DNA from: Anaerolineaceae bacterium
GTDB lineage: Bacteria > Chloroflexota > Anaerolineae > Anaerolineales > Anaerolineaceae
Reading direction: 5' to 3'
Length of the DNA: 32,814 bases
NCBI GenBank assembly: GCA_016927865.1
Contig: JAFGLU010000036.1
Location: 1-32,814, forward strand
Shown here piece by piece: positions 1 to 7,509 of this stretch; position 1 is the stretch's first letter; each line of letters opens with the position of its first letter. The position numbers and the translations under genes are program-made. A model generated the notes under the pieces. It worked only from the letters and a program-made list of their open reading frames with translations. It ran no database searches and was not told the origin of the DNA.

Positions 1-593
1 CCGCTCATATAAGAGCGCACCCAACCGGGATGATACACCCGGAAGGTGTACCCGGCGGGGCGCAGGTCGTTGAAGAGGATTGATACGGCCATGTTGAGGG
101 CTGATTTGGACATGCAGTAGCCGAACCAGGAGGTGCGGTAGCTGCGCGCAATGCTGCCTGCCTCGGATGAGACGAAGCACAGGCGTTTGAGGCTGCCCTG
201 GTCGAGGAGGGGCAAAAAGGCTTCCATCACGCGCAAGGCCCCGACAGCATTGACATTGTACATTTGCAGGATGCCATCGTAGTCCTGCTCTTCGCGGATG
301 GTGCGCATCATGTTGGGGTGGGTGATGCCGGCATTGCTGATGAGCAGGTCGAGGTGGCTGGTGAGCCGGGCAGCTTGTTGGGCGGCCTGTTTCACTGATT
401 CACTCGAACTGACATCCAGAGGAAGAATGTGCAGTTTCCCATGATGTTTCTCGGCCAGAGCGCCCAACTCGGGCCAATCGGGCAAATATTGCCCCGCGAA
501 GACCATCCAGCCTTGCTCGAGCAGCCCGGCGCAGAGGGCCAATCCCAGGCCGCGGTCGGCCCCTGTGACGAGAACGGTTTTCGATTGCGACAT
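1..593 (-). CDS. Short-chain dehydrogenase/reductase, 3' end outside window
   Basis: NAD(P)-dependent oxidoreductase of the SDR superfamily; the substrate cannot be told. About 197 residues are visible and the frame stays open to the window edge, so the C-terminus is missing. Reading from the ATG at 593 the protein begins MSQSKTVLVTGADRGLG, with the TGxxxGxG cofactor loop. It then shows an LISNAGIT segment (NAG motif), FVSSEAGS (catalytic Ser) and YCMSKSALN (the YxxxK pair), followed by a HPGWV segment typical of the family. An AAGGAG ribosome-binding site lies about 7 nt upstream of the ATG. The gene diverges from the DUF5995-DUF362 operon, and a 25-bp perfect palindrome at 633-657 sits where its promoter should be, so regulated expression is likely. 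Confidence 0.9.
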   Translation of the reverse strand, partial: MSQSKTVLVTGADRGLGLALCAGLLEQGWMVFAGQYLPDWPELGALAEKHHGKLHILPLDVSSSESVKQAAQQAARLTSHLDLLISNAGITHPNMMRTIREEQDYDGILQMYNVNAVGALRVMEAFLPLLDQGSLKRLCFVSSEAGSIARSYRTSWFGYCMSKSALNMAVSILFNDLRPAGYTFRVYHPGWVRSYMS

Positions 594-632
594 AGATGCT
601 CCTTGGTGTGTGATTGGGACTTTCGTTGATAA

Positions 633-657
633 TCGAGTAGAATTTAATTCTACTCGA
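633..657. promoter_or_regulatory. 25-bp perfect palindrome, probable repressor operator
   Basis: Two 12-bp arms (first arm TCGAGTAGAATT) are exact inverted copies around a single central T. The site is AT-rich in the middle and lies in the divergent gap between the SDR gene (start 593) and the DUF5995 operon (start 735). Its size and symmetry suit a dimeric HTH repressor such as a TetR-family protein, but no regulator gene is adjacent inside the window. It lacks a GC-rich stem plus T-run, so it is not a terminator. Confidence 0.55.
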
Positions 658-734
658 GGATGGGTAGGATGTGGCAAGACTGTGCCGAAACCGTCCGTTT
701 TTTGCTATCTACATTCTTTGGTTTTGGGGACTAC

Positions 735-1460
735 ATGATGATGCAATCGGACCCTGCGGTAGACAAGATGCTGGCCTTGATCGCAGCCTGGGAAGAAACT
801 GCCGATCAGCGTTCGGTTTTCTTGCGCTGCTATAGCATGATGACAATGAATATGCTGGATGCCATTCCGGGTGGGCAGTTTCAAGACGCCGAATGGGTAA
901 ATCACCTGCTGCATCGCTTTGCCGACTATTACTTTCTTGCGTTAGAGGCATACGAACAAGCGCCTCAGTCCGCGCCGTCGGTGTGGCAGATGACGCACAA
1001 TTCCAGCCGTGAAGAGGGTGTTTCGGCGCTGCAAAAGATGCTTTTGGGTGTGAATGCGCACATCAACTACGACCTGGTATTCACCCTGGTGGACGTGCTG
1101 GAAGCGGATTGGGCGCAGTTGTCTGAATCGAACCGCGCCTCCCGTTATGCCGACCATTGCGTGGTAAACCGGGTCATTGGACAAACCATCGATGCGGTGC
1201 AGGACCAGGTGCTGGAACCGTCTATGCCGTGGATGGAGGCGGTGGACCGTGTGTTTGGCAGGGTGGACGAGTGGATGATCTCCAATTTGATCTCCATCTG
1301 GCGCGAAGGGGTGTGGCAGAACGCGGTGCAAATGCTGGAAGCACAGGATGAGCAGCAGCGGGCGGCGGTTGGATTGGCGGTGGAGCGGTCCGCATTGCGG
1401 CGGGCGAAGGCGATTAGGGCGCAGAATTGGGTGGTCTTGTTGAAGGACATTAGGCCATGA
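735..1460 (+). CDS. DUF5995 family protein
   Basis: Protein of 241 residues resembling the DUF5995 family, whose function is unknown. The best landmark is LLGVNAHINYDL in the middle of the protein; in this family a G(M/V)NAHIN-DL motif is the most conserved stretch. The N-terminal half matches the family layout in which the subject is described as having a long helix, then a segment with paired aromatic residues (YYFLALEAYE). No signal peptide or membrane segment is seen. The frame is open from an ATG at 660, but that start has no spaced ribosome site. The ATG at 735 is preceded by GGGGA at good spacing and gives the usual N-terminus. The stop overlaps the next ATG by 4 nt (ATGA), so it is translationally coupled to the DUF362 gene. 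Confidence 0.7.
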   Translation: MMMQSDPAVDKMLALIAAWEETADQRSVFLRCYSMMTMNMLDAIPGGQFQDAEWVNHLLHRFADYYFLALEAYEQAPQSAPSVWQMTHNSSREEGVSALQKMLLGVNAHINYDLVFTLVDVLEADWAQLSESNRASRYADHCVVNRVIGQTIDAVQDQVLEPSMPWMEAVDRVFGRVDEWMISNLISIWREGVWQNAVQMLEAQDEQQRAAVGLAVERSALRRAKAIRAQNWVVLLKDIRP

Positions 1461-3106
1461 GCGGCAGCGCTCCTGCTTCACCCAGCCGGGTGGTGATCAC
1501 TCGTGCTGAGCCGCTGGATTACCGCAGAGATTACGCGGCCCTGCCGCGAGAGTACGGCACGCCCGGGTACTTCAACAGGCCGGACGTGCGGGCAATCTTC
1601 CACGCTTTAGAAGATAACCTCACCGTATTGGATGAGGAGACGGATTTTACGAGCAGCATGGCCGGCCGCAAACTGGTGCTCAAGCCCAACCTGGTGACGG
1701 TGTATTCCGGCATGGGGCTGGCCGAGCGGGATTATCCCGAGAGCACCGATCCGCGCGTTCTGGATGCGCTGGTGGCGATCCTCCAGCCGTATGCCGCCGG
1801 CGTGGTCATTGCCGAGTCTTCAGGGCGAGGGGTGCCGACACGGGGTTCCTTCCGCGTAGCAGGCTTAGACCGGCTGGCGCGTTATCACGGCATCGAGCTG
1901 GTAGCCCTTGAAGAACAGCCCGTGGACCGCTATTTTGTGCCCCAGGCACAGGTGCAGCGGGATACATACGTGCCGCGGTTGTTCAGTGAGATTGTTCGCG
2001 GAGAAGCCTTTTATTGTTCAGTGCCCAAGCTCAAAACGAATTTGTACACGGGCGTGACCCTGGGCTTTAAAAATGCGATGGGTGTGCTGCCCTATAATCT
2101 GCGCCAACGCGGGCATCACTACGCCCTGGAGCAGAAGCTGGTCGATTTGCTGTACCTGTTCCAGCCCAATCTCACCGTCATCGACGGAATTGTGGGCGGG
2201 GAAGGCAACTGCCCCGCGCCAGTGGACCCGGTGGACAGCCGGGTGATCATCAGCGGCAATCACCCGGTGGAGACGGATCGCGTCGCGGCGCGCCTGATGG
2301 GTTTTGACCCCGCCGAGATTCCCTTGCTGCGGCTGGCAGATGAGGCCGGCTTTGGCGACCCTAACGTGCAAATCCTGGGCGAAATGGAAGCGTTGAAGTT
2401 CCGCCCAGCCGACCCATCCCTGAGCAATGCGGCCTTTCGGAAGAATTTTCCCAATGTTAGGGCCTTCTTCGGGCACCCTTTCCAGGCGGCGGCGAACTGC
2501 CTGCCGGGTTCCGGCTGCGGCGTGGAGGGCGGCTGCCGCGGTGGGTGCCTGGCGACCACGCGATTTGCTTTCGACATGTTCTTGCGCGAGGGCCAGCGTC
2601 AGGACTTCTCCCTGGTGTTGTTCATGGGGCGGGCGATGGAATCGGCGCAGGGTGACGTTTACCTGGATGGAGACGGGCAGCCCTGGCTGGTGGAGGAGAT
2701 TCTGCGTCTGCCGGGAAAGAAACTGGCTGTGGGCAGTTGCGCGCGCAGCCTATCCGGGCGCGTTGACCGGCATGTGGACGGCTGCATGCCCTATCCCAAC
2801 GCGCCGCACGCCGCGCTGCACCGCCTGACCGGCACATTGTGTGCGGTGACCTCGTTGCGCAACCAGCACCTGCTGCCTCTGCTGGTAGATACATTGAGGC
2901 AGTGCGAGGCGCGCAAGCGCTTGATCCGGGCCGGACAGCGGCTGGACGTGGAGCGCCCGCTGGAAATGGGTGTTCTGGACGGGGATGGAATGGGCGGGCT
3001 GGGCCAGGAAGTTGTACAACTTCCCCTGTCGCCGCTTACGCCTGCCGATATGCGCCGCCTATGCGCTGAGGAAAACCGCGCTGTGCTTTCAACTTTCTCA
3101 GGATAA
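1457..3106 (+). CDS. DUF362 domain protein
   Basis: Protein of 549 residues with a DUF362 domain. Family marks include KLVLKPNLV (about residues 72-80), VIAESSGRG (117-124), SVPKLKTNLYTGVTLGFKNAMGVLP (188-212), the LTVIDGIVGGEGN segment (239-251) and the HPVETDRVAARLMGFDP segment (269-285). DUF362 proteins are often found fused to or beside iron-sulfur proteins; their reaction is not established. The C-terminal third carries four closely spaced cysteines (348, 354, 360, 364, in GSGCGVEGGCRGGC), which could bind a metal or cluster, although the spacing is not a classical ferredoxin CxxCxxC. Cytoplasmic, no signal peptide. The start is coupled to the upstream gene by a 4-nt overlap and the next gene follows after 16 nt. 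Confidence 0.8.
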   Translation: MSGSAPASPSRVVITRAEPLDYRRDYAALPREYGTPGYFNRPDVRAIFHALEDNLTVLDEETDFTSSMAGRKLVLKPNLVTVYSGMGLAERDYPESTDPRVLDALVAILQPYAAGVVIAESSGRGVPTRGSFRVAGLDRLARYHGIELVALEEQPVDRYFVPQAQVQRDTYVPRLFSEIVRGEAFYCSVPKLKTNLYTGVTLGFKNAMGVLPYNLRQRGHHYALEQKLVDLLYLFQPNLTVIDGIVGGEGNCPAPVDPVDSRVIISGNHPVETDRVAARLMGFDPAEIPLLRLADEAGFGDPNVQILGEMEALKFRPADPSLSNAAFRKNFPNVRAFFGHPFQAAANCLPGSGCGVEGGCRGGCLATTRFAFDMFLREGQRQDFSLVLFMGRAMESAQGDVYLDGDGQPWLVEEILRLPGKKLAVGSCARSLSGRVDRHVDGCMPYPNAPHAALHRLTGTLCAVTSLRNQHLLPLLVDTLRQCEARKRLIRAGQRLDVERPLEMGVLDGDGMGGLGQEVVQLPLSPLTPADMRRLCAEENRAVLSTFSG

Positions 3107-3122
3107 GAAATTGACCGCAACC

Positions 3123-4256
3123 ATGACAACCCTGCAAGTGCTTCCTGTACGCACGCCGCGAGAGCGGAGCCTGTTTCTGACCTTTCCCTACCAGATTTTC
3201 CGAGGAGACACCCTGTGGGTGCCGCCGCTGCTGCCGGATCTGCGCGAGCGAATCGACCCGGCTAAGGGGGTGTTCTTCCGCCGGGGCAGCGAGGCGGAGT
3301 TTTTCATCGCCTGGCGGGACGGGCAGATGGTGGGGACCATCTGCGCGGCAGAGGACAAGGAGATGAACGGCTGGCGCGGGGAAAAAGAGTGCCTGTTTGG
3401 TTTCTTTCACTTTGTTAAGGATTATGCCGTGATGGAGGCGCTGCTGGCTGAGGCGCGCCGCTGGGCACAGAAGCGCGGGCTGGAGACGCTGGCTGGGCCG
3501 TTCAACCTGGATTACGAGGACAGCTATGGGATTTTGGTGGAAGGGCGTGATCGTCCTCCGGCGCTGTTGTGCGGACACAGCCCGCTCTACTATCAAGAAT
3601 TCGTGGAGCGCTATGGTTTTGAAACCTTGCGCGGGGATAACATTGCCTTCGCGTTGGATATTTCCACCGATTCACCGGCTATTCTGGACCTGGAGCGCAT
3701 GGCCGAGCGTGTGAAGGCGCGGGGAAGGTTCACGGTGCGGGGCGGGGACATGGCCCATTGGGAAGACGAGTTGGAGCGCGTGTATGTGCTGCTCAACCAG
3801 GCCTTGGCCCATCTGGATGGCTTCCGCCCCTGGCCGCGTGAGGACGTGTTTACCAGCATGGGGCCATTCCGCAAGATCGCCGACCCGGAGTTGATCCTGT
3901 TTGCTATGGAGGGCGACAAGGTGGTGGGCTGGCTGCCTGGCTTACCCAACCTGAACGAAGCCTTTTGCCACGCCAACGGGTTGCGCTACCCGTGGGATTA
4001 CCTCAAGCTGGCCTGGAGTATGCGCCGAAAATATGAATGCCTGGTGGTGAAGAGCGTGCTGGTGCCGCCGGAGCATTGGGGCAGCGGGGTGGTGATCCTG
4101 CTGTTCGACGAGATGATCAAGCGGGCACTCGCGAGGGGGTATCGCTGGATCGATGCTTCTTTGACTTCGGCGGACAACCCGCGCACACCGGCGCTGGGCG
4201 AGCGCATGGGGGCCAAGATCTATAAGCGCTACCGGACGTACAAAATCAAGGTGTAA
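3123..4256 (+). CDS. YghO-like GNAT acetyltransferase
   Basis: Protein of 377 residues that resembles the large YghO-type branch of the GNAT superfamily. The family signature of GP(V/F)N, then GxLVxGxDxPP, then a Pro-Tyr-Tyr segment is visible as AGPFNLDYEDSYGILVEG and DRPPALL, followed by HSPLYYQEFVERYGF. The C-terminal half holds the acetyl-CoA fold (VVKSVLVPPEHWGSGVVILL, a degenerate motif A). The natural acceptor of these proteins is unknown. The frame is open upstream to 2970, but that would overlap the DUF362 gene by more than 130 nt; the ATG at 3123 gives the expected N-terminus, although its ribosome site is weak. It is the last gene of the DUF5995-DUF362 run, and its stop overlaps the stop of the convergent protease gene by 11 nt. 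Confidence 0.75.
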   Translation: MTTLQVLPVRTPRERSLFLTFPYQIFRGDTLWVPPLLPDLRERIDPAKGVFFRRGSEAEFFIAWRDGQMVGTICAAEDKEMNGWRGEKECLFGFFHFVKDYAVMEALLAEARRWAQKRGLETLAGPFNLDYEDSYGILVEGRDRPPALLCGHSPLYYQEFVERYGFETLRGDNIAFALDISTDSPAILDLERMAERVKARGRFTVRGGDMAHWEDELERVYVLLNQALAHLDGFRPWPREDVFTSMGPFRKIADPELILFAMEGDKVVGWLPGLPNLNEAFCHANGLRYPWDYLKLAWSMRRKYECLVVKSVLVPPEHWGSGVVILLFDEMIKRALARGYRWIDASLTSADNPRTPALGERMGAKIYKRYRTYKIKV

Positions 4257-5016
4257 AATACGCGGCAACCAGTGCCCCGGCTTCTTTCCAGAAAGTCTGT
4301 GGCTGTATGCCCAACAACCCGGCGATTTCTTTTTCCAGGGTTTTGGCACGGGCAGGGTATGCGGACCAATCGGAGAAGAAGGCGGGTTGTGTTTCGAGCA
4401 GGTAACGGGTGAGCCAGTAGCCGCGGATGAAGGGGATGGTCATTGCGGGGTAGGTTTTAAGTTTTTCCTCGTCGATCAGGGCTGAAAGTGTCTCCGTTTT
4501 GACCGTTTCCAAACCCAACAGACGGTCGGCGGTGAGCATAGCCATTCCTTCACTCATCCACGCGGGCAATCGCAAGGGCAGGGTGTGGGCGTGGGTCAAT
4601 TCGTGCGCCGTGATGCTGGCGATTTTGTCTTCAATGGGTTCAATCTTGTTAAAAATTGTTTCGCCGATGCTGCGGTCGGCGGTTTCCAGTAGGCGGGCCG
4701 GTTTGACCCCTACCACTATTCGCCTTCCAGTGTTGAACGTCCAACCGCCGGCAATGGTCCAGGTACGCTGAACGCGGCCTGCCCAAAAAGGGATGGTGGC
4801 TGTATAGAGGATTTTGATAGGCCAGGGGAAGGATTGGATGATGAACGAAAACCAACCGGTCATCACGTACACGCGGCAGTCTTGCGGTGGGCGCAGGTTC
4901 CACATCCGGGGAATTAGTTCCATGCTGCACGAGCAAGCCGGGGCGATGATCTCGGCCGCGGCCCGCTCTTCGGGAGCATAGAATAACGTCAGTCCAGCGA
5001 TTTGCCTTGATTGCAT
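4246..5016 (-). CDS. HELTH zinc metalloprotease (peptidase MA-like)
   Basis: Protein of 256 residues with a gluzincin zinc site: TAHELTHAH at residues 136-144 gives H138, E139 and H142 of HExxH, and WMSEGMAML places E156 as the likely third ligand. This is the layout of the peptidase-MA-like family. No cleavable signal peptide is clear; one hydrophobic stretch (GWFSFIIQSFPWPIKILY) could touch the membrane. The frame is open much further upstream, but that extension runs back over the membrane-protein gene in another frame, so the start is taken as the ATG at 5016, two nt past the stop of that gene and behind AAGGAG. Third gene of the XRE-membrane protein-protease operon. The substrate is unknown. 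Confidence 0.75.
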   Translation of the reverse strand: MQSRQIAGLTLFYAPEERAAAEIIAPACSCSMELIPRMWNLRPPQDCRVYVMTGWFSFIIQSFPWPIKILYTATIPFWAGRVQRTWTIAGGWTFNTGRRIVVGVKPARLLETADRSIGETIFNKIEPIEDKIASITAHELTHAHTLPLRLPAWMSEGMAMLTADRLLGLETVKTETLSALIDEEKLKTYPAMTIPFIRGYWLTRYLLETQPAFFSDWSAYPARAKTLEKEIAGLLGIQPQTFWKEAGALVAAYFTP

Positions 5017-5018
5017 GT

Positions 5019-5450
5019 TTATTCTGAAATCTCCTTGTCTAGACGGCGTTTGCCAAAGTAGGCGATCAGCCAGTAGCCAACCACCAAGACTGCTGGGCCA
5101 AGCATGGCAGGAAGGATGGTGGAGGTCCAGTTTTGAGCAGTGGGCAACCCGTGGATGAGCGCGGAAGGGATGGAAATCATCATCACCAGGGCCGCGTAGA
5201 TTCCCAAAAGTGCTCTCCACGAGATCATCGGCAAAACGCCTGAGAGGTACAGCCTCATTCCCCAATAGAGGAACATAGATGCGGCCTGTATGGCAGTGAA
5301 GGTTTGATAATATTCAACATCCAACCCTTGTATGTAACGCTTATACAAGATTGCGATCGCTAGAGCGAGGTGGGTGAGCATTAAAACCAAGAATGACACT
5401 TGTCCATTCAATCGTTCAGTGCGCTCATCCATGGTGGGGGATTTTTTCAT
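5019..5450 (-). CDS. Small integral membrane protein of XRE operon
   Basis: Protein of 143 residues with four probable membrane helices: about residues 17-36 (VSFLVLMLTHLALAIAILY), 50-70, 78-97 (ISWRALLGIYAALVMMISIP) and 110-130 (STILPAMLGPAVLVVGYWLI). Both ends are charged; the N-terminus (MKKSPTMDERTERLNG) and the C-terminus (FGKRRLDKEISE) probably face the cytoplasm. I do not recognise a named family. Small membrane proteins are often encoded directly after short XRE regulators, as here: the start overlaps the regulator's stop by 4 nt. The stop is separated by only 2 nt from the ATG of the downstream metalloprotease. Confidence 0.75.
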   Translation of the reverse strand: MKKSPTMDERTERLNGQVSFLVLMLTHLALAIAILYKRYIQGLDVEYYQTFTAIQAASMFLYWGMRLYLSGVLPMISWRALLGIYAALVMMISIPSALIHGLPTAQNWTSTILPAMLGPAVLVVGYWLIAYFGKRRLDKEISE

Positions 5451-5668
5451 ATTCTCAATCCTTTTTTGATCCAGAACAATTCATCCAGGCCTTTGCCGGT
5501 GATTTGGGAAATGGACAGGCAAAGCTTGAGGGTGGGGTTATACTTTCCGGCTTCGATCAAGCCGATGGTTTGCCGGGTGACCCCGGCTAGATTAGCCAGC
5601 TCTTCCTGAGTTAGGCCTTTCTCGACGCGGGCCAGTTTGACGCGGTTTTCAAATTCGATCTCTTCCAT
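5447..5668 (-). CDS. Short XRE-family transcriptional regulator
   Basis: Protein of 73 residues that is almost entirely one HTH_3/XRE DNA-binding domain. The segment LTQEELANLAGVTRQTIGLI (about residues 19-38) is the helix-turn-helix, followed by EAGKYNPTLKLCLSISQ, typical of the compact YozG-like regulators that precede membrane-protein genes. It is the first gene of a three-gene operon and lies about 17 nt downstream of the predicted transcription start. An AAAGGA ribosome site precedes the ATG. Autoregulation is plausible because the promoter region is very AT-rich and has dyad symmetry, but no operator is proven by the sequence. Confidence 0.88.
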   Translation of the reverse strand: MEEIEFENRVKLARVEKGLTQEELANLAGVTRQTIGLIEAGKYNPTLKLCLSISQITGKGLDELFWIKKGLRI

Positions 5669-5691
5669 AAGCGGTATCCTTTGTTGATGAT

Positions 5692-5720
5692 ATTATATAA
5701 TATAATTTGCAAAATGTCAA
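5692..5720 (-). promoter_or_regulatory. Consensus sigma70 promoter of XRE operon
   Basis: On the minus strand TTGACA (complement of 5715-5720) is followed by exactly 17 nt and then TATAAT (complement of 5692-5697), both perfect consensus hexamers. Transcription should start near 5685, giving a leader of about 17 nt before the XRE gene. The surrounding 60 bp are strikingly AT-rich compared with the rest of the window. Confidence 0.85.
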
Positions 5721-5865
5721 TAATATATTGCATTATGATGATTATATGTTGCGTCAATAGAGAGGAAAGAAAGATGCGTCCGCGAACGCCGCTAATTTCC
5801 GTGAATAGAAGAATATGGGGTACACTTTGAACGGCTGACGGCTTATTCCCAGAGGAGATTTTCCC

Positions 5866-6246
5866 ATGACCTTTGAAGCATTGTATGAAGCGGCGAAAGC
5901 CGTGTTGAACCCACGTAAACTGTCGAAAGATGCTGACGCGGGCGGGGTGGGCGCGGCGATCCTTTCGGAGAGCGGCAAAGTGTATACGGGCGTGTGTATC
6001 GACACGGCCTGCTCAATGGGTTTTTGCGCCGAACATGCCGCCGCGGCGGCTATGATCACAGCAGGGGAGAACCGGGTGTTGATGATGGTGGCGGTGGGCT
6101 GGGAAGGCAACATTATGCCGCCCTGCGGGCGCTGCCGCGAGTTCATCAGCCAGTTGCACGACGATAATCTGGATGCCCAGGTGCTGGTGGCGGAGGGCAA
6201 GGTGGTTGCATTGCGGGATCTGCTGCCCTACGATTGGCGCAGTTGA
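5866..6246 (+). CDS. Cytidine deaminase-like zinc hydrolase
   Basis: Protein of 126 residues of the cytidine deaminase fold. The zinc site is visible: C54-A55-E56 in MGFCAEHAA (ligand and catalytic Glu) and PPCGRCREF with C87 and C90. Length and the CAE/PCGRC arrangement fit the small tetrameric deaminases, a group that includes both pyrimidine-salvage cytidine deaminase and blasticidin-S-deaminase-like enzymes. The sequence does not settle which substrate is used. A GAGGAG ribosome site lies upstream of the ATG. The kinase-fold gene starts 11 nt after its stop, so the two are probably cotranscribed. Confidence 0.85.
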   Translation: MTFEALYEAAKAVLNPRKLSKDADAGGVGAAILSESGKVYTGVCIDTACSMGFCAEHAAAAAMITAGENRVLMMVAVGWEGNIMPPCGRCREFISQLHDDNLDAQVLVAEGKVVALRDLLPYDWRS

Positions 6247-6256
6247 GGGGGAGGCG

Positions 6257-7258
6257 ATGATCCCTGTTCCGCCAGAGGTGTTGGCGGCGTTTGCGCCGCT
6301 TTACGGTACGACCGCCGCTCGGTTGATGTATTTTGCCGCCGGGAAAGAATTCTCCGACGGCATCGTTTACGCATACCCGCATGGAAGCCAGGGCAGGCTG
6401 TTGAAATTGATGGTCATTCCGCTGTCCGAAAAGCAGCGCGGGTTGTTTCGCCTGGATGAACGGCTGCGCTTTGTGCGCTATCTGGGCGAAAACGGGGCGC
6501 CGATTGTATTTCCCGAGTTTTCGCTGGATGGCAGGCTCTATGAGACAGTCGAATGGGAAGGGAACATTTGGGTTGGTTATTGCATGGAATTTGTGACCGG
6601 CAAGACCCCGAACAGCAAGTTGTGGGCGCCGGGGTTGTTCCGCCGGTGGGGGGCGACCATTGGGCAACTGCACCGGCTGACCCAGGCGTATCCTTCCTGG
6701 GAGGCCTCGATCGAGCCGGAGAGCGGGCAACCGGCGCTGACCTGGCGCGATGAATGGGAAAGCTTCATCGGCATGATCCCGGATGAGGGTGCGAAGGAAA
6801 AATGGCTGGCGCTTGGTGAGCAAATGAAAGCTCTGCCGGTGACGCGGGACTCGTTTGGTTTCATCCACAACGACCCACACATCTGGAATTTACTGGCAGA
6901 GGGCGAACGCATCACCTTGCTGGATTTTGATGTGGCGAACCACCACTGGTTTATCAACGACATTGCCATTGCTATGCAGAGCGTGTTGTTTGATCACAGC
7001 GGTGGGGTGGATCGCCCGGTGAAGGACAAAACCCGGCTGCTGGAGTTTTTACGCTGCTTCAAGGAAGGCTATGACCAGGAGAACGAGCTGGCGGCGGAGT
7101 GGTGGGAGCGGCTGGACCTGTTCATTGCCTACCGACGCATTCTGTTGTTCACGGTAATGAACGGCTGGATCAGTTCCAGACCGAGCTGGCTGCGCTCGTG
7201 GAAGAAGATGATTGCCTACCAACCCGAGGTGGTGTGCAAACACGGTGGTACGCTGTAA
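6257..7258 (+). CDS. Aminoglycoside phosphotransferase-fold kinase
   Basis: Protein of 333 residues with the APH/homoserine-kinase-like fold. The catalytic loop is GFIHNDPHIWNLL (about 201-213; D206 catalytic base, N211 metal ligand) and the DFD motif is LLDFDVANHH (about 221-230; D223). A nucleotide-binding N-lobe precedes them, with LLKLMVIPL as the probable ATP-contacting strand. Members phosphorylate small alcohols, including drugs, homoserine, choline or sugars; nothing here picks one, so a resistance role should not be assumed. The frame extends upstream into the deaminase gene, but the ATG at 6257 follows a strong GGGGGAGG site and fits the family N-terminus. Its stop codon lies inside the left end of the inverted-repeat element at 7255-7381. 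Confidence 0.8.
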   Translation: MIPVPPEVLAAFAPLYGTTAARLMYFAAGKEFSDGIVYAYPHGSQGRLLKLMVIPLSEKQRGLFRLDERLRFVRYLGENGAPIVFPEFSLDGRLYETVEWEGNIWVGYCMEFVTGKTPNSKLWAPGLFRRWGATIGQLHRLTQAYPSWEASIEPESGQPALTWRDEWESFIGMIPDEGAKEKWLALGEQMKALPVTRDSFGFIHNDPHIWNLLAEGERITLLDFDVANHHWFINDIAIAMQSVLFDHSGGVDRPVKDKTRLLEFLRCFKEGYDQENELAAEWWERLDLFIAYRRILLFTVMNGWISSRPSWLRSWKKMIAYQPEVVCKHGGTL

Positions 7259-7381
7259 GGGCGAGGCGGAATCACGGATGGGTATGATTCGGTGCCTGGT
7301 AGCCTCGCCCTGGGTGGAAAAAGAAGGCGAGGCTATAAGGTGAGAGGGGAGCGAAGTTGTCGAATCTCGCCTCGCCCCTAC
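7255..7381. repeat. MITE-like inverted-repeat element, 127 bp
   Basis: The ends form imperfect terminal inverted repeats of 18 bp (15 of 18 match): GTAAGGGCGAGGCGGAAT at 7255-7272 and the complement of GTAGGGGCGAGGCGAGAT at 7364-7381. An internal perfect 10-bp pair (AGGGCGAGGC at 7258-7267 and its complement at 7302-7311) makes an alternative hairpin. The left end includes the stop codon of the kinase gene. It contains no open frame of note and fills most of the gap between two convergent genes. The right end (CGCCCCTAC) is shared with the element at 11752-11850. Confidence 0.6.
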
Positions 7382-7509
7382 AGCAGGTATGCCAGAATTT
7401 CTGCAGGGGGAGGCTAACACGAGGGTGGATAAAATAGCCGACGAGAATGGCGTTGGAGGCCGCCACGCTTTCCTCTCAGAGCATCGGAAAGCTCGCGGCG
7501 ACATGCACG

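Noticed and set aside
2970..3122. Upstream in-frame extension of the YghO-like GNAT
   Set aside because: It overlaps the end of the DUF362 gene in another frame and does not look like the family's N-terminus.
5866..7258. Deaminase plus APH-fold kinase considered as an antibiotic resistance cassette
   Set aside because: Both folds are common in metabolism, the genes have normal base composition, and no integrase or mobile element is next to them.
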